Positions 6,847 through 16,245 are shown, counted from the first letter of the stretch. The stretch: 64,000 bases of DNA from JAGNXB01 sp942490895 (GCA_942490895.1 CALNZC010000052.1:1-64000); one strand, 5' to 3'. Numbers and translations are program-made. The notes: a model not told the origin generated them from the letters alone.

Positions 6847-9396
6847 CTATCCTTTATCTCCGGATGTGTCAGGGGAGTACTTATTTATTAATTCATTCCA
6901 GCGCTTTGGATAGGCTCGCAGTGGGTCAAAACCCGGATAGGTTTTGACATCCAAAAAAGGATCATCCAGCTGATATCCACCCTCCAGAGCATCTTCCAGA
7001 AGTTCAAAGGCTTTTTCAATCTCATTTTGCTCACTAGAAAGTACGGCCTCGCAAAGGCTTCTTTTATGTTTTTGAGATAGCACCATCTTATTGCTCATTT
7101 CAAGGGCAATCCGTGCTTCATCCAGGCGATCATGCTCCATTCGGTCTAATGCAATACGCAACAATTTATCAAATTCTTGTGCCGCTTCTTCCTTGCGCCC
7201 TTGCATAAAATAAATATTCCCCAAGAATACGATGCCACTGACAAAGTCAGAGTCAATCTTCAACAGTTTCAGCATGGCTTGCTCAGCCTTGCCAAACTCG
7301 TTGATCATAGCATAGGTACTGCCCATAGTCATGTACGTTGTCAAGGAAGTCGAATCCAGGGAAAATGCTTTTTCAAAAAGGGCCTCGCCTTCTGCTACGC
7401 GATTGGTGAGAAAGTAAATTCTCGCCAAGCCGGAAACCCCCGATATAGAGGTGGAATCCAATTCAACCACTCTTTTTAAATGCTCTTCTGCTTCGGAGTA
7501 CTGCCTTATTTTCATGTAGATATTTGCCAGGTTCGAATTGGGATCAAGAAGGGTTGAATCAATCTCCAGAACTTTCTTGAATTGAAGAATAGCCTCTTGC
7601 AGTTTACCCTGTTTAAAATAGATCAGTCCCAGATTATTAATGGGTGCACCGCTTGTGGAATCGATTTGGATCGCCTTTATATATTCCTTTTCCGCCTCCT
7701 GATATTGCTCAGTCGCGTAATAATAAACTCCCTTATGAACAATAAGATAAAAATTAGATTGTGCAGCAGTAGAGTCCAGCTGCTCAGCCATTCTCAAAAA
7801 ATAATGAGCTTTCTCAGCATTATACAATTCCGTCACCTGGAGATATAAAAACGACATTTGAGCGTACGGACTGAGCCAGGAAGGTGCAGCTTCGACAGCC
7901 TTGGTCATATAATACTCAGCAGAGTCTGCCTGAAGAAATTGATAGAAAAAGAGGCGACCCATAGAACGATAAACATGCGGAGACCCAGGTTGCCATTCCA
8001 AGGAAGCATGATATTTTTCCAGAACTCGCTCACCCAATTCTTGATCCCTATTCTTGTTGTCGATGTGCATTAAATAGCCCTCAAAAAATAGTTTGCGGGC
8101 CTGAAGCGCAGGGTACATGTAATGGTCTTGAGTCAGTAATTCAGCTGCCCGATCAAGATAAGCTGGATATGCCTGATACTTGGCTGCTTTGTTCACCTTG
8201 GAAAGTTTGTTTTCATCCAGATCATCGATCAACCAGTTGTTGATCACCTGCTGAGCTTCATCCTGCAGGGCTGCAGCATAATTTCGTTGCATGGCTGGAT
8301 AAAGCGGTGACAATACGTCTGCCTGAGTCAGCACCGAATAATAATATTCCGCGCAGGCATTGGCCGGGGATAAAAAACGCTTGTCTTTCAATGCTTGCTG
8401 AAATGACCGGTACATCTTCACAAGACTGGTATCGGCCCTGGACAACACGTCATCTTCAATTCCTTTTGATTCCGTACCAGTGAACATTTGCATTTGTGTC
8501 TTTTTCCCAGACTTCAGTTCTGCCAGCAACGGTAGAGACACATTCGTTAAATTTTCACCTCTGCTGCCGACCGTCATCGGTATCTGGCTTTGAGGTGCGA
8601 CCTCAGTACTGACCCGATCCTCCAGATATCGACCTACTTCCATCAGGCTGATCTTATTATCCGTATTCATGTCTGCCATACCGTACAAGCCATCCATCAA
8701 ATGGTAGCTGAAAGCCCCTCTACCTCCACCCCATTGTTCACCTTCGATGCTGTACTCATCGGGTTGACAGGAAAGGATCTTGATCTCATTGGCATACTGC
8801 CTGGCGAGATTGCTCCCTGTGATCTGAGCACCGCCAACAGAGCTGCCGGAAAGCTTTCCGGCACGGCAAGCATCAACCACCATAATGACTCTGGCTTTAT
8901 TCTGCACAGAAAGAGTAGAAATAACTTCTTGCACCATCGACAATGAAAATGCACCTCCTGCCATATACACCCTTGATGGTGCATCCCAGCACAACAGGAA
9001 TCCAGGCTGGGTGAGACTCTTCTTTTCCACATCTCCGTGTCCGGAAAAATAAATGATGGCCTCATCCCCTTCCTGACATAACTCCCACAGCCAGTCGAGG
9101 GCATTGGCGAATTGCCCCATAGTGGCTTCCTGGTTCAATAACACTTTGAGATGGTCGGCGTCCAAAGCCCCGCCAGCTGGTGAGCGCAGGAAGTTGGCAA
9201 AGGCCTCTGCATCCTTGTGGGCAAAGCGCAGGTCGGGTATTGCAGGGTCCTGGTAGTCGGAAATGCCCACAACGACAGCGTAGGTTTCGCCTGCTGACGC
9301 CGATGATGTTGACGTGACAGGCTGTAGACCCTTCGGACTCTGAGCCAGCAATACGACCGGCATAAAGACCAAGGCAAATAGAATTAATCTCATCAT
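6847..9396 (-). CDS. Secreted caspase-TPR protein (copy 1)
   Basis: An 849-residue protein with a signal peptide (residues 1-18). Residues about 35-270 form a caspase p20-like (peptidase C14) domain: ETYAVVVGISDYQ opens it, FSGHGD carries the catalytic H120 and VDACRAGK the catalytic C177. Right after the domain, D242-M-N-T-D-N-K-I-S-L-M-E253 has every ligand position of a 12-residue EF-hand loop, suggesting calcium control as in metacaspases. From about residue 440 to 800 there are TPR repeats, several sharing the IDSTS motif. The substrate is unknown; TPRs may recruit partners. It is convergent with the amidohydrolase and is a tandem paralogue of the gene at 9718. Confidence 0.88.
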   Translation of the reverse strand: MMRLILFALVFMPVVLLAQSPKGLQPVTSTSSASAGETYAVVVGISDYQDPAIPDLRFAHKDAEAFANFLRSPAGGALDADHLKVLLNQEATMGQFANALDWLWELCQEGDEAIIYFSGHGDVEKKSLTQPGFLLCWDAPSRVYMAGGAFSLSMVQEVISTLSVQNKARVIMVVDACRAGKLSGSSVGGAQITGSNLARQYANEIKILSCQPDEYSIEGEQWGGGRGAFSYHLMDGLYGMADMNTDNKISLMEVGRYLEDRVSTEVAPQSQIPMTVGSRGENLTNVSLPLLAELKSGKKTQMQMFTGTESKGIEDDVLSRADTSLVKMYRSFQQALKDKRFLSPANACAEYYYSVLTQADVLSPLYPAMQRNYAAALQDEAQQVINNWLIDDLDENKLSKVNKAAKYQAYPAYLDRAAELLTQDHYMYPALQARKLFFEGYLMHIDNKNRDQELGERVLEKYHASLEWQPGSPHVYRSMGRLFFYQFLQADSAEYYMTKAVEAAPSWLSPYAQMSFLYLQVTELYNAEKAHYFLRMAEQLDSTAAQSNFYLIVHKGVYYYATEQYQEAEKEYIKAIQIDSTSGAPINNLGLIYFKQGKLQEAILQFKKVLEIDSTLLDPNSNLANIYMKIRQYSEAEEHLKRVVELDSTSISGVSGLARIYFLTNRVAEGEALFEKAFSLDSTSLTTYMTMGSTYAMINEFGKAEQAMLKLLKIDSDFVSGIVFLGNIYFMQGRKEEAAQEFDKLLRIALDRMEHDRLDEARIALEMSNKMVLSQKHKRSLCEAVLSSEQNEIEKAFELLEDALEGGYQLDDPFLDVKTYPGFDPLRAYPKRWNELINKYSPDTSGDKG

Positions 9397-9477
9397 ACTG
9401 GTTTACAAGATGAATTGGCCTGCTTGCCCGGTGTAAATGGTTGGGAAGGTCATATTTCTGAAATTACGACTAATCCC

Positions 9478-9485
9478 CAAACCTA
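9478..9485 (-). promoter_or_regulatory. Possible -7 box for caspase-TPR copy 1
   Basis: The minus strand reads TAGGTTTG, a match to TAnnTTTG, about 82 bases before the ATG at 9396. No -33 element is evident. Confidence 0.3.
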
Positions 9486-9511
9486 CCACCTTAAATTGTA
9501 TCTTGTCATAA

Positions 9512-9589
9512 CTTAGTGGCGTAGAAAGCTTTCTGTATGTCAGTGAGACGTACAGTTTTATGGCACCGAAGTGCGTGTGTGGAAAGTGA
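9512..9589 (+). pseudogene. Relic of the amidohydrolase 3' end
   Basis: The plus strand encodes SETYSFMAPKCVCGK and a stop, matching the C-terminus of the amidohydrolase at 3414-6683 (SETHSFMAPKCVCGK). The match continues upstream as LSGVESFLYV against PGGSNSYPYF with no gap. A TAA at 9509-9511 closes the frame, so only about 26 codons remain. The order relic, hairpin, caspase-TPR gene repeats the order at 6.6-9.4 kb and marks a tandem duplication. Confidence 0.85.
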
Positions 9590-9622
9590 TAGTGTTATTG
9601 AGTTATTGAGTTAAGGAGAAAA

Positions 9623-9663
9623 TTGAACGCCCCTGCTGGAAAGGATCCGGCAGGGGCGTTCAA
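9623..9663 (-). terminator. 18-bp hairpin after caspase-TPR copy 2
   Basis: TTGAACGCCCCTGCTGGA pairs with TCCGGCAGGGGCGTTCAA (one wobble) around a 5-base loop. It is the second copy of the 6785-6818 hairpin. On the minus strand it follows the gene ending at 9718 and may terminate it. Confidence 0.65.
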
Positions 9664-9717
9664 TTTCGTCGTCATTTTTTCCTGGTCAAATTGGATGACT
9701 TGATCGAGGCAAGTAGG

Positions 9718-12312
9718 TTACTCCTTGGCCTGGTCAGGGAAGTATTTCTCCATCAGTACCCCCCATTTCACATCCTTTCGCATGTCTACAAAATCGGGCC
9801 ACTCTTGTAAATCAATCAGGGATAACTCCCCGTTTCCGATGCCCTTTTCCAGTCCTTGTTCGAGGTAATTCCAGGCATCTTCGAGTTGATTCTTTTTTAA
9901 AGACCATATGGCGAGATAGACATAAGTATCAGGACCTTCCGGAGACATCTCAAGTGCGCTGTTCAATGTATCCCAGGCTTTCTCCGATTGACCTGGCAGG
10001 TGGCTGAAGGCATTCCCCTGAAGGGCGATAAAGACACTATTCACTGAGGTGCGTTCCATACATTTATCTATCATTGTCAGCACTTCCTCCCACCTCCCCT
10101 GACGTTGATATAAAACGGCCAGATTTCCGTATGGAATCCAATAGGATGGTTTGAGTTCAATCGTTTTCCTAAAATAGCGTTCCGCCATTTCATCCCGTCG
10201 CGTATACATGCCTATATTTCCCAAATAAGCATACGTATTGGTATAGGTTGTATCCAAATTCAGTGAACGTAAAAAGCACTTTTCAGCATCGATATATCGT
10301 CCGGTTTTCATGTATAGATATCCCAATTCGTTGTGCAGAGATGGCCTGCTGGGATTGAGACCTATTGCTATTTTATAACATTCTTCTGATTCCTTGTTGT
10401 GACCAATTCGCATATACAAATTACCCAATCCCACCCAAAACTGATAATTGGTTGAATCTAATTCAATCGCCCTTTTATAATTTAATTCTGCCTTGGCAGC
10501 ATGACGGGATTCTTTATAAACACGGGCCAAATGAGCATAGAATATCGAATTGGTCGAATCAAGTTCCAATGCTCTCACATAGCATTTTTCCGCCTGGGGG
10601 TATTCTCTTTTTAGGATATGATAGATACCCCAGGTATTCCAGACAGCTACTGAAGTGGAATCAACTTGTAACCCCATTTCCAAATACGGCCTGGCTTGAT
10701 CGAGACTATTATATTCTGTGAGGAGCACGAACGCCAATCCCGTATATGGCCTCACCCAATTCGGATACATGTCTATAGCTTTTCGAGCAACCACTTCTGC
10801 AGAATCTGGCTGAAGGAGATTAAATCCATACACATTAATCATCTGCCAGTATGCTTGCGGCAATTCCGGTTGCCATTGAAGTGCCTGGTGAAAATGAAAC
10901 AAGGCCTGATGACCATTCTGCACATTCTGATTCCCCTCAGTGTTTGTCAGGATATACCCTATAAAAAAATGCATCCGGGCCTGCAACGTTGCATACATAT
11001 AATGTCCTTCCCCTAACAACTCTGCGGCGCGTTCCAGATATCTCGGAAAGGATTCAATTTTCTTTGAATAGTCCAACAATGACAAGTGTGTGTATCCATT
11101 TTTCGAATCCTGGTTGGCCAAATCTTTTCCGGATCTCATCCAGTCATTCATCAACTGTTGGGCATCATCCTGCAAAGCTGCTGCATAATTTCGTCGCATA
11201 CTGGAATGTAGTCGTGCCAATTGAGGTTCCTGACTTAATTGTACAAAATAATCATCTGCACTATTCCCCTTTGGTTCCAAAAAGTTCTTTTGATCCAGGG
11301 CCGACAAAAAAGCATGGTATTTTGCAACAATATTCGAATCAGCGGCCTGGAGCACTTCGGCCTCAATGCCCCTGGTTTCGGTAGAAGCGAAAATGGGCAT
11401 ATCCCCCTTTTTCCTATCCTTTAATTGGGCCAACAATTCTGGCAGGACATCGGTTAGCGTTTCTCCTTTATTCCCCACTGTCAACGGAATCTGACTGTGT
11501 GGTGCAACCTCACTGGTCACATGATCTTCCAGATAGCGACCCATTTCCATCAGATTGACTTTCTTATCGCTATTCATATCAGCCATTCCAAATAAACCAT
11601 CGAGAAGGTGATAGCTGAAAGCACCTCGGCCTCCTCCCCATTGCTCTCCTTCAATACTGTATTCATCAGGTTGGCAGGAGAGGATTTTAATCTCATTGGC
11701 AAATTGCTGGGTCAGATGAGCTGCTGTTGCTTGTGCCCCTCCTATTCCACTGCCTGAAAGTTTACCCGATCTGCAAGCATCAGTGATCAACAATACTCTT
11801 GCTTTATTCTGGATGGAAAGGGTTGAAATGACATCTTTCAGATCACGAACATTGAACGCGCCACCGGCCATGTATACCTGAGCTGGTGCATCCCAACACA
11901 ACAGATAGCCCGGTTGGGAGATACTCTTCCGTTCGACATCTCCATGACCTGAAAAATAGATGATGACCCGGTCGTCTTCTCCCGCCACCTCCCAAAGCCA
12001 ATCCAGCTGTTTGGCAAACTGGGCAGCAGTTGCCTGTTCATTCAGCAAGAGCTTCAGATGATCTTCATCAAGGGATCCCCCGGCTGGTGACTGAAGAAAT
12101 TGAGCAAAGGCTTCTGCATCCAGATGTGCAAAGCGCAAGTCGGGAATCCGCACATCCTGATAGTCCGAAATACCGACGACAACGGCGTAGGTCTCTCCTT
12201 CTGCGGGACCATTGTCCGAGTCCAGAGGTGCAAGCCCTTTTTCCTGGGCCAGCAATGGACTAGCAAAAAAAAGGAGCATCCAAACCCACCGATGAAGGCC
12301 GGAGAAACTCAT
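9718..12312 (-). CDS. Secreted caspase-TPR protein (copy 2)
   Basis: An 864-residue paralogue of the gene at 6847. I place the start at the ATG 12312-12310, because a signal peptide (MSFSGLHRWVW ... LLAQ) begins there; the frame is open 12 codons further up. The caspase domain has FSGHGD (H123) and TDACRSGK (C180), followed by an EF-hand-like loop D245-M-N-S-D-K-K-V-N-L-M-E256. The C-terminal half is TPR repeats of a more regular 34-residue spacing than in copy 1 (ALELDSTN, AIELDSTN, IGLNPSRP). The caspase halves are closely similar while the TPR halves have diverged, which suggests different partners. It is followed by the shared hairpin. Confidence 0.88.
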   Translation of the reverse strand: MSFSGLHRWVWMLLFFASPLLAQEKGLAPLDSDNGPAEGETYAVVVGISDYQDVRIPDLRFAHLDAEAFAQFLQSPAGGSLDEDHLKLLLNEQATAAQFAKQLDWLWEVAGEDDRVIIYFSGHGDVERKSISQPGYLLCWDAPAQVYMAGGAFNVRDLKDVISTLSIQNKARVLLITDACRSGKLSGSGIGGAQATAAHLTQQFANEIKILSCQPDEYSIEGEQWGGGRGAFSYHLLDGLFGMADMNSDKKVNLMEMGRYLEDHVTSEVAPHSQIPLTVGNKGETLTDVLPELLAQLKDRKKGDMPIFASTETRGIEAEVLQAADSNIVAKYHAFLSALDQKNFLEPKGNSADDYFVQLSQEPQLARLHSSMRRNYAAALQDDAQQLMNDWMRSGKDLANQDSKNGYTHLSLLDYSKKIESFPRYLERAAELLGEGHYMYATLQARMHFFIGYILTNTEGNQNVQNGHQALFHFHQALQWQPELPQAYWQMINVYGFNLLQPDSAEVVARKAIDMYPNWVRPYTGLAFVLLTEYNSLDQARPYLEMGLQVDSTSVAVWNTWGIYHILKREYPQAEKCYVRALELDSTNSIFYAHLARVYKESRHAAKAELNYKRAIELDSTNYQFWVGLGNLYMRIGHNKESEECYKIAIGLNPSRPSLHNELGYLYMKTGRYIDAEKCFLRSLNLDTTYTNTYAYLGNIGMYTRRDEMAERYFRKTIELKPSYWIPYGNLAVLYQRQGRWEEVLTMIDKCMERTSVNSVFIALQGNAFSHLPGQSEKAWDTLNSALEMSPEGPDTYVYLAIWSLKKNQLEDAWNYLEQGLEKGIGNGELSLIDLQEWPDFVDMRKDVKWGVLMEKYFPDQAKE

Positions 12313-12532
12313 GTCAACGGTAATTGTGCCTGATGTGTGATCTCCCAATTTACTGAAAAACAGGGATTTTCCTGAAGTGCAGTCTACACCTCCCCTTATA
12401 TCAGGAGGAGGAGTCGAGGGTTGATGAGTTGAGAAGAGGAGGTTATGAGCTTATGAGGGGCGAGGAGTCCAGAAATGCATCCCTATCCAGATGGCAACCC
12501 AGGATGGGTAAAACTTGAATAGCCCGGCGTGA

Positions 12533-12580
12533 CAACCCCGGAGGGGTTGAATGTGAATAGCCCCGGGTTTTAACCCGGGG
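12533..12580. repeat. Double REP-like palindrome
   Basis: CAACCCC-GGA-GGGGTTG (12533-12549) is followed by CCCCGGGTT-TT-AACCCGGGG (12561-12580). The same pair, in the same order and spacing, recurs at 40151-40196 next to the Y1 transposase gene. This marks a dispersed palindromic repeat family. Confidence 0.75.
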
Positions 12581-12610
12581 TTCGAGATGAGGGCATCTCC
12601 GTTATGGCGA

Positions 12611-12633
12611 CATTTTTGCCCTCCGCAAAAATG
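12611..12633 (-). terminator. Hairpin downstream of pepD
   Basis: CATTTTTGC, a 5-base loop, then GCAAAAATG: a perfect 9-bp inverted repeat 36 bases beyond the pepD stop. There is no separate T-run, so termination is only a guess. Confidence 0.35.
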
Positions 12634-12668
12634 GTGACAAAACACCCACTGGAACAAATCGGCAAGTA

Positions 12669-14120
12669 TTACACCTTCTCCAACGTCTCCAGCAAGAAGC
12701 CCCAGAATTTCTGAACAGAGCTCACCTGGACCTTTTCGTCCGGAGAATGTGCCCCTCGAATATTTGGACCGAAGGAGATCATCTCCATCTTGGGATAGTT
12801 AGTCCCCAGGATACCGCATTCGAGTCCGGCATGACAGGCATTGACTTTAGGTTCTTCCTTATATCGCTTGCGGTAGAGATCGGCCATCAGCTTGACGATC
12901 TTGGCGCCAGGGCGAGGGGTCCATCCAGGGTAGGAACCGTCAAATTCGACATCTGCTCCGATCAACTCGAAGGTGGACCGAATGGCTTCTGCCAGGTCAA
13001 ACTTCTCACTTTCTACTGAGCTTCGAGTCAGACACATCATGGTGTAACTTCCATTCTCCACGATGACGCGCGCCAGATTGTTGGATGTCTGCACCAGCCC
13101 CGGAATATCCGGACTCATCCGGTAGATCCCATTGGGACAGGCATAGCAGGCCCGAAGGAGGTCATATTGAAAATCTTCCGCCAATACCTGGGCTGGAGCA
13201 TCGGTCGCTTCAAAAACAACATTCAATCCCGGATCCGTGGTCTGGTGCTCCTCCTTCAGAACTGTCTGCTTGTTGGCCACCCATTGGCGGAAGGTCGCTT
13301 CCTGGCTGTCGGGAATCAGCACTGTAGCGAATGACTCCCGGGGGATGGCATTGCGGAGACTGCCTCCATCGATACTGGCGATCCGTAAACCCATTTTCTG
13401 ATCAGCCTGATAGAGCAGGCGATTCATCAATTTATTCGCATTGCCCCTTCCTTTATGGATATCCATGCCGGAGTGGCCTCCTGTCAATCCCCTGACTCCG
13501 ATGCGAAAGGAACTCATCCCCTCGGGTACATCCTCAGACGGATAGTCGCCCGTAGCCGTTACATCCACACCACCCGCGCAACCGATGGTCAGTTCATCAT
13601 CATCTTCGGTATCCAGATTCAACATGATCTTTCCATCCAGCATGCCACCCTGAAGGGCCATGGCGCCGGTCATTCCGGTTTCTTCATCTATTGTAAACAG
13701 GGCTTCCAGAGGGGGGTGCGGAATATCGGTGGAACTCAGTAAAGACATGATCGCCGCTACACCGATCCCATTGTCAGCGCCCAATGTGGTGCCATCTGCA
13801 TGGACCCAGTCATCATTCAGGATCATCTTGATCCCTTCTTTGGCAAAGTCAAAGGTGGTATCGGCGTTTTTCTGGTGGACCATATCCAGATGGCTTTGCA
13901 GGACGATGGTAGTCTTTCCTTCCATGCCTTTAGTTGCCGGTTTCTTAATGATCACATTGCCTGCATGATCGACAACTGTCTTCAGGCCCAGGCCCTTGCC
14001 AAATGCTTCCATGAAAGCTATGACTTGTGCTTCCTTTTTTGATGCCCTGGGGACAGAGTTCAGATCTGCGAAATGATTCCACAGAGATTTAGGTTCGAGG
14101 GTACGGATGGGGTTCGACAT
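12669..14120 (-). CDS. pepD: Aminoacyl-histidine dipeptidase (M20)
   Basis: A 483-residue cytosolic dipeptidase of the M20C (PepD/carnosinase) family, which cleaves Xaa-His and other dipeptides using two zinc ions. The motifs are in order: VLQSHLDMVHQK (metal His/Asp), GTTLGADNGIGVA (bridging Asp), FTIDEETGMTGA (catalytic Glu and metal ligand), GGHSGMDIHKGRGNA and a C-terminal HAGLECG. The start at ATG 14120 fits the family N-terminus (PKSLWNHFADLNSVPRASKKE); the open frame upstream lacks similarity. The gene is divergent from the PhoD-like gene, with a 196-base shared promoter region. Confidence 0.93.
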   Translation of the reverse strand: MSNPIRTLEPKSLWNHFADLNSVPRASKKEAQVIAFMEAFGKGLGLKTVVDHAGNVIIKKPATKGMEGKTTIVLQSHLDMVHQKNADTTFDFAKEGIKMILNDDWVHADGTTLGADNGIGVAAIMSLLSSTDIPHPPLEALFTIDEETGMTGAMALQGGMLDGKIMLNLDTEDDDELTIGCAGGVDVTATGDYPSEDVPEGMSSFRIGVRGLTGGHSGMDIHKGRGNANKLMNRLLYQADQKMGLRIASIDGGSLRNAIPRESFATVLIPDSQEATFRQWVANKQTVLKEEHQTTDPGLNVVFEATDAPAQVLAEDFQYDLLRACYACPNGIYRMSPDIPGLVQTSNNLARVIVENGSYTMMCLTRSSVESEKFDLAEAIRSTFELIGADVEFDGSYPGWTPRPGAKIVKLMADLYRKRYKEEPKVNACHAGLECGILGTNYPKMEMISFGPNIRGAHSPDEKVQVSSVQKFWGFLLETLEKV

Positions 14121-14316
14121 GAGATTGGTCCTTTTTTCAGGATGCCAATATAGGGATTGTGGCTCTGACCTATGCACCACAGGCGTATGAAATCGCAGCA
14201 CAGGGTGGAATCAATCACACTATACAATCTGTACGATCACTGATTTGAAGAATCTCTGTGGTCAATCGTTAACTTTTTTTCATTTTGCACCAGCCAATTG
14301 CTTACAATCAGACCCT

Positions 14317-15648
14317 ATGACCAAGTTTTCCACCTTATTCATTGCCTTGTTCATCCTTGTTGAGACCACAAACGCCCAACAAGGGAGAGCGCTCCTTCAA
14401 TCCGGACCAATGGTCGGATACTCCGAAATGACGGAAGTTTTACTTTGGGTCCAGACCACGGAGGCGGCGGCAGTCCGGATCGACTATGCGGTAAAAGGTC
14501 AACGCATGCGATCGCTTTCTACACGCACGGTCAATACCCATCCAGATCAGGCCTTTGTCGCCAAGTTGATTGCTGACCAGGTTGAACCTGGCCAGAAGTA
14601 TACCTATCAGGTATTCATCAATGGTCAAGCGGTAGAATTACCCTATGCCACAGAGTTTCAATCCCAATCACTTTGGCAATGGCGAGAAGACCCACCTTCC
14701 TTCAGTATGGCCGTGGGGAGTTGTACCTATATCAATGAACCCGATGTAGATCGACCGGGTGAACCGTACGGTCAGGACATGGGCATCTTTCAAGCCATTC
14801 AGAAAAAGGACCCGGATGCAATGCTCTGGATGGGTGATAATATCTATCTCCGAGAAGTGGACTGGTTTACAAAAAGGGGGATTCAGCATCGTTATACACA
14901 CATGCGATCTCAACCGGCATTGCAACCCTTCCTCGCCAACGTCCATCATTATGCGATCTGGGATGACCACGACTATGGCCCTAATGATTCTGACCGGACC
15001 TATATCCACAAAGAAAAGACCCGCGAGGCCTTTGAGCTGTTCTGGGGGAATCCAACCACAGGATTGCCGGGGCAGGAGGGGATCACTTCAGCTTTTCAAT
15101 GGGGAGATATTGACTTTTTCCTCCTGGATAATCGGACCTTTCGGAGCCCGAACAATTGTAAAACCTGCACGCCTGAGTTGCTGGGAGAGGTGCAACTCAA
15201 TTGGCTGATCGAATCATTGACAAGTAGCCTGGCACCGTTTAAGATCGTGGCAATTGGTGGACAAGTCCTGAATCCGGCAGCTCGATTTGAAAACTACGCC
15301 AACCGACATGCTCCTGAACGATCAGAGCTCTTGAGACGAATTGAAGAAGAGGGGATCACCGGTGTCATTTTTATCAGTGGAGATCGGCATCATACAGAAT
15401 TGAGTCGGTTGACCTTTGACTCTGGCGTCGATATTTATGACTGGACAGTCTCTCCTCTGACGTCTACTCCGGTCACCAAGAATGAACATGAAGGAAATAC
15501 TCTACGTATGGGAGGCACCTATGTCAACCAGCAAAACTTTGGGATCCTCCAGGTTTCAGGAGCCCGAACAGAGCGGGCATTAACCATGTCCATCTTTGAT
15601 CAGAAAGGGGAACTCCTTTGGAAGCGAAAGGTATTTCAGAGCAAATAG
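14317..15648 (+). CDS. PhoD-like alkaline phosphatase
   Basis: A 443-residue secreted metallophosphatase of the PhoD family. The signal peptide (residues 1-19, ending TNAQ) is followed by an N-terminal Ig-like domain (about 25-120). The calcineurin-like catalytic domain has AVGSCTY, MLWMGDNIY, IWDDHDYGPND and ISGDRHHTE. These are the metal ligands of PhoD enzymes, which release phosphate from phosphodiesters and monoesters. I chose ATG 14317 because it begins the signal peptide; an in-frame ATG at 14245 precedes it. There is no T9SS tail, so it is probably periplasmic. Confidence 0.88.
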   Translation: MTKFSTLFIALFILVETTNAQQGRALLQSGPMVGYSEMTEVLLWVQTTEAAAVRIDYAVKGQRMRSLSTRTVNTHPDQAFVAKLIADQVEPGQKYTYQVFINGQAVELPYATEFQSQSLWQWREDPPSFSMAVGSCTYINEPDVDRPGEPYGQDMGIFQAIQKKDPDAMLWMGDNIYLREVDWFTKRGIQHRYTHMRSQPALQPFLANVHHYAIWDDHDYGPNDSDRTYIHKEKTREAFELFWGNPTTGLPGQEGITSAFQWGDIDFFLLDNRTFRSPNNCKTCTPELLGEVQLNWLIESLTSSLAPFKIVAIGGQVLNPAARFENYANRHAPERSELLRRIEEEGITGVIFISGDRHHTELSRLTFDSGVDIYDWTVSPLTSTPVTKNEHEGNTLRMGGTYVNQQNFGILQVSGARTERALTMSIFDQKGELLWKRKVFQSK

Positions 15649-15720
15649 GGAAACGAGATTCTTTTAGCTATACGTGCGAGGAAGGCTTTTCTCTTGTAAG
15701 TCTGGAATCATCCGGACATA

Positions 15721-15754
15721 AAAAAAGAGGACCCGGTCGAACCGAATCCTCTTT
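15721..15754 (-). terminator. Terminator of small secreted protein gene 1
   Basis: On the minus strand AAAGAGGA ... TCCTCTTT closes around an inner CGGT/ACCG pair and is followed by a run of T. A related hairpin with the same GAGGACC core terminates the paralogue at 16582. Confidence 0.8.
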
Positions 15755-15813
15755 AGGTCTGGTTTCAATATCTCTGAGTAAAACCCAGATCACATTGAAT
15801 CCTCATGTTTTGA

Positions 15814-16245
15814 TTATCCGCGCATGTAGCGAGCCCAAACTGTTCCAGAGCGATCCTTCACCAGGATACCACGGCGGCCCTTTGCATCCTTCACGAGTTC
15901 CAGCATGACTGGGATGTCCTTTCCATCTTCAGTGGTATAAACACCACCCCATCCTTGACGCGTCTTCCGCACATCGTGCAGACCTACAGCAGAATTGGAC
16001 AGACCATTGTCTGGAGACGTGTCAGAAGCACCTGCGCCAGAAGTGGCTGCTCCACCGGATCCATCAGATACGCTGTTAGCGCCTGTGGTTGCAACAATAC
16101 CTGTGGAGGAAACGACTGCGGTTGCGTCAGTACCAAACAGGGTGTACGTGCCGATAGCATCACCAGGGATCGTAGCATCTGTCTGTGCCTGAAGAGCAAC
16201 TCCAGCAAAAGCGAAACAGATCAAAACAAGAAATAGATTTTTCAT
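15814..16245 (-). CDS. Small secreted protein, paralogue 1
   Basis: A 143-residue protein with a signal peptide (about 1-20, ending LQAQ) and a Gly/Ser/Thr/Ala-rich central segment (residues about 45-85). The C-terminal domain has LHDVRKTRQGWGGVY, a two-strand hairpin-like region and RSGTVWARYMRG. It shares this architecture with the gene at 16666. No known family is recognisable. The size and low-complexity linker suggest a periplasmic or surface-attached protein. The gene has its own terminator (15721) and an upstream element (16363) shared with the paralogue. Confidence 0.75.
   Translation of the reverse strand: MKNLFLVLICFAFAGVALQAQTDATIPGDAIGTYTLFGTDATAVVSSTGIVATTGANSVSDGSGGAATSGAGASDTSPDNGLSNSAVGLHDVRKTRQGWGGVYTTEDGKDIPVMLELVKDAKGRRGILVKDRSGTVWARYMRG

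Larger units (their letters stand above)
12313..12668. other. Intergenic region with REP-like palindromes
   Basis: There is no gene here. The stretch holds a GAGGAGGTTATGAG repeat (12437-12456) and the palindromes annotated separately at 12533-12580 and 12611-12633. The promoter of the caspase-TPR gene should lie near 12320-12400 on the minus strand, but no clear -7 box is visible. Confidence 0.5.

Noticed and set aside
12451..12657. Minus-strand ORF in the REP-like region
   Set aside because: It is made of translated palindromes and has no similarity to any family.
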